This document shows positions 23,688 to 35,400 of a stretch of 64,000 bases of DNA, piece by piece (the first letter of the stretch is position 1; each line of letters starts with the position of its first letter). The position numbers and the translations under genes were made by a program. Origin of the DNA: Porites lobata (Eukaryota > Cnidaria > Anthozoa > Scleractinia > Poritidae); the NCBI GenBank assembly GCA_942486035.1, contig CALNXK010000078.1, forward strand, positions 1,787,501-1,851,500, given 5' to 3'. Under the pieces are notes generated by a model. That model saw nothing but the letters and a program-made list of their open reading frames with translations. It was not told where the DNA came from and did not search any database.

Positions 23688-24061
23688 TAGGATAGGACCT
23701 CGTGTCAGTGAGGCGGATTGAAAAATGGGTGGAACAAATTCGAGAATAAAATTGCCTCCAATGCTCAAGTGCTCCTCAATGAAAAACCCCATGATAACCA
23801 CCTGATAAATGGGTTTCTTTAGATTGAGAGAGAACCTTTTTATGCCTGTGTAGCTGGTGCGATTTTGTACTCATGACAGTTATAAAAAAACCTGTGGTTA
23901 TTAGGCTATAAAACTATAAGAAGAATGGCCAAAAGCCACTTGCAGGGACATCAAGAAGCACTTTTAAACTTTGGTCCCTCCACCTACGTAAGCTATAATA
24001 GTTGGCGATCAAATTTGACTTATTTATTTTATGCTTGGGGAAGCAATATAATATTTTTCAG

Positions 24062-24475
24062 TTCAATCAATCAAACAATCAATCAACTTTATTTAAACAC
24101 GGTAAATGGCTCAGCAAGCTGCTTTTCAGACATGCCGTTGGATAATTACAATTTATAAAAATTAAGACTAGTGATTAACTAACAATACAATAGAACAGCA
24201 AGAAATGAGTATTAAAGAAATAAGATAAAAACATAATAAAAAGTTATATCCTAAGATATGGCGAGTTTAAAGCTAGTAAGATCCCCCATATCATGTATTT
24301 CATTTGACAGTTGGTTCCAAGCCATTGCACCCCGATAAGAAAATGAACGCTTGAGAAAATTTGTTTTAGGTAGTGTAGTTGGAGATCATAGTTAGAACCA
24401 CTCAAATTATAGTCATGAATTTCAGAGCTTCTATGAAACTGCTCCCGAAGGTACGTCGGTCAATTATTACTTAAT
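24062..24475 (-). mobile_element. LINE 3' end with (TTGA)n tail
   Basis: On the minus strand, frames read PTYLREQFHRSSEIHDYNLSG and, after a 1-nt shift, LKRSFSYRGAMAWNQLSNEI then LTSFKLAIS and a stop. This is the usual C-terminal end of a cnidarian non-LTR ORF2. The 3' end closes on a GATTGATT-type short repeat near 24062-24085, as in LINEs with microsatellite tails. It is 5'-truncated. Confidence 0.8.
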
Positions 24476-24589
24476 ATTTTAAAAAACAGTGCAATAAAAG
24501 AAAACCTGCAGACAGATTCACGCAGGCCAGGGTCTACTTATATGACCTGTATTATCATTATGTCAATTTCCTCCATCACTTCATTCAAA

Positions 24590-24850
24590 CCAAAAAGTAA
24601 TGTCTTGAATTTCTCCCACACTTAGGGATGGACAATTAGAGGGGGGGAGCTAAGTACAAAAAAAATATATTTGCATAAGGGGAATCAAATGAAAAAAAAT
24701 TCATGCATGCCAATTAACCCTAAAAAATATTCATGCTACGGCCTAAAAAAATTCATACAAGGAATTTGATAATGAAAAAAATTTCTGCCACTCAAAAATT
24801 CCCCACCCCCATAATTTTTCTGATGGTCTGTCCCTTAGGACAGACAATCC
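24590..24850. repeat. Dispersed low-complexity repeat
   Basis: Tandem-like recurrence of 'aaaaaattcatgca' segments beside a G-run (24641-24648). It looks like a degraded interspersed repeat. No gene. Confidence 0.35.
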
Positions 24851-25862
24851 AACCCATCCTCTGCTGAAGCCATCAGTTTTCCCCTGGTTTGCCCAGGATC
24901 CTACCCCTGGAGAGAGCTGATAAAATGTACATCAAGCTCATCATTTACCACATTTTTCTTGACTCTATTACACACCTATTTTGATGATGCAGTGTACCGC
25001 CTTTTTATCCCACTACATTTACATGTATGATTGACTGAATCTCCTAATATGAGGAAGTCTGGAACTCCTATAAGGCCGTTTTTGTATGTAATTTCGGACG
25101 GGGATTAGTTAATAACCATTGTCAGGAAAATAAGATTAATGAAGATAATTACTGCAATGGCAGAATTACGAATCTTATTGAGGAAACTCTAAAAATGGCC
25201 ATCGTTAGGACTTGATTTTTCATCTGAAAGAAGAGTCCAGCTTATCTTTTTAATCATGAGGAAAGGCAAAATCCAACTGAAGTTGACCTTTTTGGACAAA
25301 TAAATATGTGTACCTCTTAAATATACATGAAGAAGCATCCGAACCTTATTAGCCTTTTTTGCTTTCTGATTTATTTCATGCTATAGTTTTGACATTCACG
25401 CCACACAGCTAGTTGCATATAGCATTACATTTAACATGGCAATTTATAAAATAAGTAAGATAGTAAACGTGCTCTAATTGGCCGAGAGGAGTGTTTGCAT
25501 GAGAGTATGTAAACATGGTTGTGGCGTCAAGATGTTTTGCTTTTCGCGCACTAATCATGCAAGCACAAATTTGAAAAAGTTTTCAAGTTCAAAACTCGAC
25601 AAGTTTACTTTATTTACCCATTCCTTCGTCGGCTGAAACTTGGAAAATCGTTACAAAGAAGGTGTGTCAATTTTTTTTCGCTTAAGCTGACATTTTAAGC
25701 TAGAAAAATCCGTATTTTGGAAAGCATCTTTTTGCAAAACAAGAACTGATTACGCGTGCAAGACTTCGTGTATAAGACTTTGCGACTGGTAAGAATTTCT
25801 CTTTTAATCAGGACCGTAACAAAGAGTTTGCGTTTTTTCTCGGGAGAGTTATTTTATAAAAG

Positions 25863-25960
25863 TAATAGAAAACTTTTTTCCTGTGTTTGCAGAGCCTGAT
25901 ATAAACACTCGAGGGATCGGGAGAATTCTCGACACTTACTTCGTCTCGGGTTTGTATAAC

Positions 25961-26005
<45 letters not shown>

Positions 26006-26031
26006 CAAACACGGAAAACGTTTTCTATTGC
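25863..26031. repeat. Palindromic MITE next to carrier exon 1
   Basis: Left arm (aatagaaaac ... gcctgatataaacactcgag ... gagaattctcgac) pairs with the right arm across a centre near 25947 with several mismatches. It ends about 50 bases from the donor of carrier exon 1. A hairpin of about 70-bp arms results. Confidence 0.65.
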
Positions 26032-26079
26032 TTAAGCATTTGCACGTTACACACAACCAAGTTATTCCTAGTATCTTAC

Positions 26080-26200
26080 CTTGAAACCTAATTTTTATCA
26101 GGTCCAGTGGATGCAGTACAAGAGTCGATGTAACACCTCTTGACGCGCCATAGCGAATAAAACGAGTTACAGACGGGCTGTTTGATGCTAGGGGCACTCA
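26080..26200 (-). pseudogene. SLC25A32-like exon 1
   Basis: Encodes GVTSTLVLHPLDLIKIRFQ and ends at gtaag. Upstream residues (RYGASR in place of the usual small Gly/Ala helix) look eroded, and a stop precedes the frame near 26200. An ATG at 26270 opens another frame (MASQSLTTFKNN) that overlaps it, so a frameshift in the N-terminus is likely. Confidence 0.7.
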
Positions 26201-26289
26201 GAAATAGCCAGACGTTCACTCGTCGCATTAAATAATTGTTCTTAAACGTTGTAAGGCTTTGGGATGCCATATATGAAGAAATTGGAGGC

Positions 26290-26880
26290 GAACAACATAG
26301 AGGTAGTCATCACCCTACATCGTCCGCCATTTTTAAACGCAGTGCTCACCAGTCCCTTTCGGCCCTCTAAGGTGTCGACCCTCTCAGACCCATTCCCCTT
26401 TAAACCACAGGAATCCCAACACTCGTTTTCGAGTCTTTGCAGCCCTGGAAAAGTTATGCTGGGTGGGAAGAAAAAACAAAACAAACAGCGAAGGAAACAA
26501 TGCAAGCTAAAATGATTGGCAAAATCCCTCTAAGAAATGACACGAAAGTCTTGAAGATAGAAAGCAGGGCGGAAAAAGAGTCTCCTTCCCGCGACTAACG
26601 TAAAAACAGGAGCGAGCAACTTCGATATCGGTAGACCAATATCACGGTGTTTTCACTGATCAGTTTATTTTTAGAGCCATTTTAAAGCATTGTTTCCTCG
26701 AAAATAGTAGCTTCGTTCTGTAGATTATCGTGATCGAAGTATAAAATTCGAATAAGGTCAATAATAAGAACTAAACGTTGATTAAAAGCTCAAAAGTACT
26801 TTTATTTTCAGGTTTGTAGGTTTTGCTGACTGGTATGGGGGACTTACAAGATTTTCTACATTCGCGCCAACTGGTTAGCA
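26290..26880. other. Flank upstream of the carrier, nothing recognised
   Basis: This would be the promoter side of the carrier. It holds overlapping short frames on both strands without known domains and no clear core promoter element. Confidence 0.3.
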
Positions 26881-27229
26881 AAATCACCATGACAACCAAG
26901 GAATCAGTTTAATCACCTCACCCAAACCAAGACCCAATAACTTTCTGCCTATTGATTGATACTTGGGACTATTTTATTAGACTTAGCAATGCTTAGCCCA
27001 TAACCAGGACTTAGAAACTGAAAAGAGCAACGACTGTAGCTGTGTAAAAAAAGGCAATGTGAAAAAAAACAAAAAAAAATGCAAGGAAAGCAAGGACAAG
27101 CTAATTATAAATCTTTCAGATTACTTTGTCCGTCACAAAATATTGGAAACTGCAAATTCCGAGAATCAAGATTGCAGTAGACACCCTAGATTAAAAGTGG
27201 ACTGTTTTTTTTTTTTTTAATGCCCAAAG

Positions 27230-27530
27230 GGGTACTTTTTTCAGGATTCCTGTATATGAAAGGGTAGGGGTTTCACTAGTTGATTTATAAAATATGGTAG
27301 GGAAATCTATTATTGCGGTCTGCGGAAGGACCTAAAAGGTGTATTTTATAGCTGTGAAAAAGACAAGGCAACTCTGTGTACGTGAAGGGTGTATCATTTG
27401 TTATATTAACAAGATGTGATTCGAAAGGGGTACTTCTTCTGTCAAAACTGGTGTATAAAAGGGTTAGGGGTTGCACCTCGGGGCGGAGCCCCCCACCCCC
27501 CTCCCCCGTGTGAAATTTTGTTCAGTCCCC
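27230..27530 (-). repeat. Dispersed repeat with C-rich end (also at 59150-59450)
   Basis: Contains 'gggtactt' and 'gaaagggt' motifs and a C-run near 27490-27505. It is part of the duplicated block, and its sequence style resembles the repeat at 17580. No gene. Confidence 0.4.
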
Positions 27531-28107
27531 CCAGTCAATATCCCCTGAAATCTACAGAATAAAACAGGGTCATTCTCTTTTCTTTTCCTTTCTTTCCTTT
27601 TTGACATATATTTTTTACCAAAAGCGTGACGTGATTTCATTCTCTTATTCGGAATCATAAAATCAGGTTACTTTGTACTATATAACTGAGAGTTTACCGA
27701 TAGACAAGGAAAATCCTTCAACGTATTTTATTAACAGTTAAGTTGAGCATCGCGTTAAATAAGGATGGATTTTTAATGTAATTTCTTAATTATACCCGCT
27801 GAAATTGTCTATAAATATGTATTTACATGCACCATTTGGTTATTAGCCTCCATTCGAATCAGCTCAACTTTCTCTTTGTTGCTCCAAAACCGCAAGATAT
27901 AATTAAGTTTTAAGTCTGCAACATTTAGGTGGAGGGATGTTTGGTTACCCCTTATCCCTGTACTTGAGCTTAGTTAGTTCACTATTCCTATAGTACCGAT
28001 ATTTCGATTTTAAAATTAATCATCCGCCTTCTAGTTTTAATTATTTTCCAAGTCATCCCAGCCCTTAGAAAAAATAAAAATATAACAATAACAGCAACAA
28101 CAACAAC

Positions 28108-28113
28108 AAAAAC

Positions 28114-28146
<33 letters not shown>
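28108..28146. repeat. (AAT)n microsatellite, copy 1
   Basis: About 12 AAT units, preceded by CAA units. The equivalent tract in the second copy (61165-61225) is about 60 bp, a clear length difference between duplicates. Confidence 0.9.
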
Positions 28147-28148
<2 letters not shown>

Positions 28149-29377
28149 TAAAATGGCCAGTTATACTAGTCTTATATTCTTATAAAGCAAGGGAGTACGT
28201 TAACAGCAGGTGGATAAATGTCAAATGCCTATATATTGAGAATCAATATAATATTCAGAATCAGGCTTTTTGCTGGAAAGGTTTAATTGAATTGACTCAG
28301 TTTACCCAAAATGAGCCAACCACATGGTAAACATTAGCCAAACAGGAACGTGTAGTGCAGAATTTATTTACTCCTTCATTAAATTTACCGTTTCGCGAAC
28401 CAAAAGTTAAAACTAGTTCCTGTGCCTTGATACTGATTTGAAAACTTGCTTCCCACTTTCCGTGATCATTAATCTGTACAAAAAAGGTCGTAGTTGGTAG
28501 ATCTAAACGTATCTGTTTTGTGAGAATCATATTTCCAACAATTAGTGTGGCTCTCCCCTGGATCATTAACTTCTAACAGAAGCATATGCTTCTGCTTCTA
28601 CACAGCATACTTTCAATTAACTTCAAAACTGACCGTTTTTATTACCTACAGTTTTAAGTAGCTCCATGTTCTAAGTGAAACCTCGGGGAAACATTTTGTT
28701 TAACAGGGAAGTAGAGTAAGGTAAACAGACAAGACAAACAAACCCCTAATGCTGCCGGCTGCGATATTTGCTAAACTGCACTTAAAGTTAACATACTGAG
28801 GGTGCTTCATTTGCGTGAGGCAGTTTTGTATCACATTTATCTCTTTTTGGTGCTCTTACACTTCCAAATACAGAGGATATGTAAATCCTTATAAATTTAA
28901 AAGAGAGAAAAACTACTATCTACTTTCCCGTAAGGCAGAAAAATTTATGCATGGTGAATTACTGGGAGTGGGTGCAAGAGTCTACTGCTGAGCGAGCCCC
29001 ACAGGACTAAGGAATCTATATCAGTTTCTCGTCACTTTCGTGGAAATGTTACGAAATGATGTCACTTTCTTCAAATCGAATTCAGTTAAGAATTTGGTTA
29101 TCTCTTCTTAAAACGTGTTCAATAAAAATTGGTACCAAAACAATAACAAGCGATTAGTCCATTAAAACAGGGATATTGAAATTTTGCAACAGCTACCCGT
29201 AGAAATATTGTTTGCTGTCCGTATGTTCTTAATGGTTGAATACTGAAAGCTGTCATGACAAAGTTCTCTATTTGAAGCCGAGAGAAACGTGATAGGGTCA
29301 TCCTGCTTTCAATATTTTCCCGTTTTAGGCGCACGTTGTTAGTTTCTGAACCACTGAGGTAAGATATAGTAGGGATA

Positions 29378-29462
29378 ATGCCGAGCATGGACGTTTGTCT
29401 CCAAATTTGTGCCTTTGGTCTGTCTCTGTTTTTATTCCCAGTTGCCTTTGGTTGCACTGATG
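29378..29462 (+). CDS. Gene 2 exon 1: signal peptide (type A)
   Basis: ATG at 29378, donor gtaagc at 29463, phase 1 out. Encodes 28 residues with a hydrophobic core (ICAFGLSLFLFPVAFG) followed by Cys-Thr-Asp, a typical cleaved signal peptide. The same exon with one residue change recurs at 62459-62543. No in-frame stop precedes the ATG closely enough to rule out an upstream start, but the hydrophobic placement favours this one. Confidence 0.82.
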
Positions 29463-32400
29463 GTAAGCATTTTACGTCATCTTCAAAATTTGGTTTGCAA
29501 ACCTTCTTTAGTTAAGTTACCTAACCTTGAAGGCAACTCAATTAAACATCCAAAAGTGGAATTAACAATTCAAATATATAATTATAATTAAATCTTCTTG
29601 AAGTAGTGGAATGAATTTCGGACACTTTGTGTTCCACTACTCCAGACTTTGTAGTAAATTAAAGCAAAATAGGTACTTATACGTAAAAACCAGGGAAGGA
29701 AAAAAGCTTAACGATACTTCGAGTCATGCTGCAAGCTGCGAAACGCTTAAAATGAGATCGACGGGGTGAGCATTTAAAGCTAACAAAGAGCGACTTTTGA
29801 TGTTCCTTTTTTTATTTTTTATAAAAAGTTGTTTTTATGTTCAAAAGTGAGTGTTTTTATTTTTAATTTTTCTCTTTTTTGACTCATTTTGACTAATTCA
29901 ATCAAAAGGAATAGTCATGCAAAATTCTTGTATATTTTTTTAATAGCATATGATGTGTAAAGCATTGGATATAAGTGCTTATCGAATTTCTTGATTCATT
30001 GATATTTTCCATATATCTTTATTCCAAGGCTGTTAGGCTTTTTATTGGTCATGTCATCGAACTGAGTTCAAAATATTTTACCCAAATACACCGTCTGTTT
30101 ATACCGCTGAGAAAAAGTAATAACGCCGTAAAATTGATTGTGTCCTTAAAGCAAAGTAGTTCGGAAGGCTTCACCACCAATGGTTTTCGAAGATTCCAAG
30201 TTCGCATTTAAGACCACTAAATTTTGCCCAAAATGCCCTTTGCGCAACTTTGGACAAAAACACGAACTTCAATACCTCGAAAAATATGCTACATAAAGTC
30301 TGGACTTCAGATTGTTTATGAAGTTTAACAGTCTAGTTCTAATAACTATTTTTTTTAGGTAATTTTCGCTTATGCAATCGACTTAATTCAGTTTAAACTA
30401 ATTTTCGCAAAGACACTGGCTGTTTACGCGCTAGAAAAAAAATATATAACCCTGGAAAAATTACTGTCAATGTCCTTGAAGACAAATAATTCGAAGGCTT
30501 CATCGGTGCACCATAAATCTTTTTATTTTCTGAAAAGTAGACTTCTTAAGCTATAAAAAGAGACCAAAATTAATATAAATCTGTACGGTAAATATTTGTG
30601 AATTTATGATTTTTCGAGGATTCAAAGTTCGCTAACTAAATTTTGCGCAAAATGACCGGTGTGCAACTTTGGACAAAGACACGAAATTCTATACCTCGAA
30701 AAATATGCCATGTAAGGTTGGGATTTCAAAATCTTTATGCAGTAGAACAGTGTTTTCACTATTTTCAAGCTAATTTTCCCTTATGCAATTGAATTGAGTT
30801 CAAACTATTTTTTGTAAATTACGGTAATTCGTGACCTTTCTTAACAAACTGAACAGCGCGCGCTTATAGGTAAAATCTTTGCTCGTTGGCACTTACCGAT
30901 AGCTATAACTAGTTTATTAATATTTGTCGCATCGAGTAGTTAGCAAGTAAATTATATTTGTTTTTTAAGGTCTCTTTACACCAGATTCGCTTGCTGATGA
31001 AATACATTTTTGCTTGGGAGAAGGGGGTGGGAGCGGCCATAGGACCCCCTTGAGTTTTTGTAATGTCGTTATATACTGCAAATTTTAAAGTTTATTGGAC
31101 AAACGGTGACGATCTCTACAACTTGGCATAAACATTTGACCCATTGATTCTGGGACATGCCACTGCTAAAACTTGGCGGCAAAGTCGTTTCAAATGGTCG
31201 CCATTGGTTTCCGCTTATCCCTGTACCGGAGCTTAGTTAGTTCGCTATAATTCAGTCTTATAGTACCGGTTATTTAGTTTTTCAAAGTTCGGTCTGAAAC
31301 GTTTGATATTATTAATGCCTGGAAGACATATTTGTTTGCAATGAAACATTAGTGTACGGTGATCTTGTCATTCACAAGTAATTTCTTTGCTAGCGTTAAG
31401 TTCTTTGGCCAATAAGAAGATGGATTGGCAATGTTAACGACATGGGAAGGGATTGTTTGAAAACAACAGTGCAACTAGAATTCTCTTTTATTTGCTGCCA
31501 TTTTGACTGCCTATAACCAGAACACTTCAGGTGGCTCGACTGGATTTTTTGGGGTTGTTCCCTTACCAGTTTGAGCATTAACTACGTCGGCAAGAGTAAA
31601 GATATGGAGAAAAGGTTACCACAGCTGTATTACATAAAGATGACAATTTCTTATGATTTGGGTTTTATTGCAATTGGAGTCGCCATGGCAACGTAATGAC
31701 GCCATTACGTTTTTCATTTATCTTTATGTTTCTCTGTACCAGGAGTTTTTTGAAGAAATCGCTTGAGGGAGTATGTAAGTACCATAATTGCCTCCATTAT
31801 GGCAAAGTTTGAACAAATTCTATGAGAGTGTTTTCGAAATATTTTGAAATGCAGTTTTAAGAATCATAAAAACAATGAAATAGCATGCTAGCCACACAAT
31901 TCGCTGATATTTTAAGAAAATGATAAGCTTTGAGAACGCGGTTTCATCTCATAGTGGTTTGATTCCATTGAAAACTGCAAACAAAAAAAGAGGGGAATTG
32001 CTCTGGGCGATCGCGAGTAAGGAGAATTTTATTAACTTGCATTCAGCTGCTTTTGATACAGTTTTTGGACATAATTTGGTCCATGACTTAAAATTTCGCA
32101 TTTTTCCAAAAACTGCTCGATAAATTTTTTTATAAATTCGACAATCCCGATATCAATCGTCAAGAAATATTCCCTGCAAGTTTCAAGAACATTGAAAACA
32201 GGGAAGGATTTTAAATAGGGTGACAAATATAGCCAATTTTTCCCCCAGATTTTGAGTTTACAAGTGAGCGTCCTCATTATTCACTGGCATTGTTTTCAAG
32301 TTTCATATACACGTGCAGATTTAGCAAAAAGATAGAATTTGCATCAAAAAGGACCCTCGGAAAAATCTCCGGGATATGCTAATTACCGGGTAAAGAGTTT

Positions 32401-35400
32401 AGTGATACACTATAACATCAGAGCAACTCTTTGTGAGAGTTTCTGTGATGTTCTAACCCGAGTAAGATAATTAAGTATTGCATCCTACACGATGAGCCGT
32501 GGCGTTCACCGTTTCGGCTCTCATTACTATCTGTGACGACTAGCCAATTATTTGCATATTCGGGATATTTCTTCGGAAAGTAATCGAGAGTTCTTTTTGA
32601 TGCAAATTTATATCTTTTGCTAGTTGTGCACGGACATATGAAACTTGAAAACAATGCCAGTTGCCATGAAATTTCTTGTTTTCTGCACAAGTTATTAGCG
32701 GAAATTATCTTGCGGTAGAGGGAATTAAGCAACGGGGAACATGTAAGTCCCCTTCAAAGTTGGCGCTCTCTTCCTACTGCTAAAATAGTAACATCAGTTA
32801 CACGTAATTCCCTGCTCTCAGCCAAAGACTCCGAAGGGAACCTTAGAAAACAACCCCTGCCAAGTGGTATTTTTACCCAAAAAATTACGGGCCCATTCAT
32901 TTGTTTCTTTCTTGTTTCAGATAATGGTCGTACACTAGAGTTCCCAGGAACTTTCTCCTTCATTAGCAAGCGTTTGGTGAACCACACTATAGGAACTAAA
33001 ATTGTTGCTGATTTTGAGAACTGCAAGCTGCATTGTTACTACGAACACAACTGCGTAAGTGTGAACTACCACGTGAGCACAAAAACGTGTGAGTTAAACA
33101 ACGCTACTCATCGATGGCATAATAACGAATTCAAAGATAAAAATGGTTACCTCTATCATGGAGCAGATGTAAGTTCTTTCTAGTTAACTACTCTCCTTCC
33201 CCTCCCCCTTTTCTTCCCCCTCCTTCTCCTTCTCCTCCTCCTCCTCATCATCAACATTATCATCATTATCATCATCATCACGGCCGTCAACATCATTTCT
33301 CGTTCAATTTTTTTCTTCTTCTTCTTCTTCTTCTTCTTCTTCTTCTTCTTCTTCGTCTTCTTCTTAAGGTAAAAAGCAAAATTTCTGCTGATTGTATCAC
33401 TTCACCCTAATCATCCAGCTACTCGTTTGTTGTCATTTACTATTTTCTCTGTTTCTCTTTTAAGAATGCCTGTGAAGAGTTAGTTTGTTTGAATGGAGGA
33501 ACCTGTCAATCCGGATTCACAGTAGAAAGATATCGATGTTTGTGTCCTCCTGGTTTTAGGGGTAAGCGCTGTCAAAAAGGTAAGAACTCAATACTAAGCC
33601 ATATAATGTAATCTGAAAGTGCAGTCAATATTCAATGACTGGCTGAAATTTAATTCTTAGACATAGACGAGTGTGCACAAGGAAATCACGGATGTGACGC
33701 TAACGCATTATGTAACAATACCGACGGATTTTAAAACTATTCTTGCGACCAAGGATTCGAAAGAGACGGTTACAATTGTACTGGAATGATACTCTGCGCA
33801 TGTTCCACATTTGCAACCAATATCTAAGTTTTTTGTTGTATGTTGTCGTTTTTTCTCTAACAGGTGAAACAAGTATGAGAAGCATGCGCTTTCTTTCAAC
33901 CACAAAAAAATCATTTTGCTATGCAATTTCTCCAGTGGGACTTAAACTGATGATCAGGCATTCCTTTTCTTTTTCTTCGGGGGAGCGACAAAACATTTAG
34001 AGATCTAGGGAGGGCATGTTCGCAAGCTAAAAAGAATTGATTATGCTATATATATCTATTATATAGAATGACGTATTTATGCTAATTTCCCCTGTTTACT
34101 GCCAGTTTATTGCAATTTTATTTCAGACATAGACGAATGTAACACAGATTCTAAAAGCTGTCACCAGAAAGCTTTGTGTCATAATACCCAAGGATCATTC
34201 ATTTGCTCCTGTAAGCCAGGGTACGAAGGAGATGGATACAATTGTACAGGTAAAATTCTTTGGCTTTTTTAAAATCTATTTAAAACATTTCGCCTTAGTT
34301 TGAGAGGTGACTGATGTCATATTCTGAAATCACTGCGAGAAAGGAAAATATGTTTTAACCGTAAGCTATAAAGTTATATTATACTAGTGGCTATAATTGA
34401 CTAACTGTTTGTTCAGGTAGATAGAATAAATTTAATATTTACTAAAATTATCACTCAGACGCAGACGAATGCCTGAACAACTCTCACAATTGTAGTGAAA
34501 ATGCCACTTGTACCAACACCGAAGGGTCCTTCAACTGTAGTTGCAAACCAGGGTACATTGGAAATGGCCACAACTGTTCAGGTTGGTTCTTGAAATTCCT
34601 GTCTCGCTTTCCGTTAGTTTTAATACTACTAATTTAGTAAAAAAAGTAAATGTTCAGCGATGTACTATTATAATTAAATGCAGCAAATTAGAGAAAATTG
34701 TCACTCGCTCTTTTTAAAATAATTACATTTACTTATTCAATTATTACTTACTTACTTATTCAAATCTAACATCTCTTAGTAGTAGAGGAGGCACCGGTTA
34801 CTCCTTTTCTTTGTGAATTTAATTAAATTTTTGAGTGGTATAAATTAACGCAGATGACGTCATGCATCTCATTAAGATAGGATAATGTCATACTTTAAAT
34901 TAATGCCGATGATGTCACGCATCTCAATAAGATAGGATGATTTCATAGTTTATTTTTAGCTGGCTGATGTCATGCATGTCATATAGATAGGATGATGTTA
35001 TAGTTTATTTGTAGCTGGCAAGGAGCAAGTGACGTCAGAATTTCCTAGAGTTGACGTCATCAAAAAATGTTGAGATCATAATCAATAAACAGAAAAGTGA
35101 TTTTTATATAATTAGCTATTTGCTAGTCTTCTGGTTAGATATTGTTTGCTATAGTCTTCTGATTGGATATTGTAGAAACTGTTAGGTGTTCAAAATAAAA
35201 GCGGGCAAATTTTGAATAAGTTATCTTTGCAGATTATACTAAATGAAAAATCTTTAATCATTAAATTATTTTCACTAAAAATCGGTTATAAACAAAACCA
35301 AGACACGAAGGTTAACTGAAAAATCTTTACTTCAAAAGAAGGGAAAAGGAGGTTAAGCGAATGCGAAATCGTACTAATTTTTCAGGCAAAACATGAAAAC

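Larger units (their letters stand above)
14593..26270 (-). pseudogene. SLC25A32-like mitochondrial carrier, probable pseudogene
   Basis: Nine minus-strand exons in order resemble the mitochondrial folate/FAD carrier (SLC25A32). Exon 1 carries LVLHPLDLIKIRFQ, a carrier signature P-x-D-x-x-K/R; later exons carry TNPIWVIKTRLCLQY, GLFGVSHGALQFMAYEELK, ATYPYQVVRSRLQ and YEGVRGFYKGLVPN. Family members move folate or FAD across the inner mitochondrial membrane through six helices. Lesions: the 5' ATG frame (26270) does not continue into the carrier frame; exon 2 has one extra base at its start; exon 3 has an in-frame TAG; exon 5's donor begins TT instead of GT. The exon between 3 and 4 (helix before the second TNP repeat) and the last exon (VTPA region) were not found. 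Introns hold LINEs and MITEs. A working gene with assembly errors is the alternative, but four independent defects make decay more likely. Confidence 0.8.
26880..31560 (+). repeat. Segmental duplication, copy 1 (partner 58767-64000)
   Basis: About 4.7 kb, colinear with 58767 to the right edge at high identity. It includes the signal-peptide first exon of gene 2 (29378-29462). Differences: copy 2 has about 1.14 kb extra (59455-60596) and lacks about 580 bp (30830-31407 here). Frames conserved in both copies (for example minus 28566-28297) are conserved because of duplication and show no domain. Confidence 0.85.
29463..32920 (+). other. Gene 2 intron 1
   Basis: AT-rich, 3.5 kb. Bases up to 31560 belong to the segmental duplication. 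Within 30050-30830 two related stretches repeat the 'caactttggacaaa(a/g)acacgaa' theme about 420 bp apart (30240s and 30660s), an old tandem duplication. A large inverted repeat (32281-32655) and a dead type-B first exon (32741) lie near its end. Confidence 0.5.

Noticed and set aside
28297..28566. Minus-strand frame conserved at 61377-61610
   Set aside because: Conservation is explained by the segmental duplication; no domain, and the frame length differs between copies.
29119..29457. Long minus-strand frame over the signal-peptide exon, conserved at 62200-62538
   Set aside because: Antisense shadow of the duplicated 5' region of genes 2 and 3; no recognisable domain.
32418..32732. 104-codon minus-strand frame
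   Set aside because: It overlaps the inverted repeat and the dead type-B first exon; no domain.
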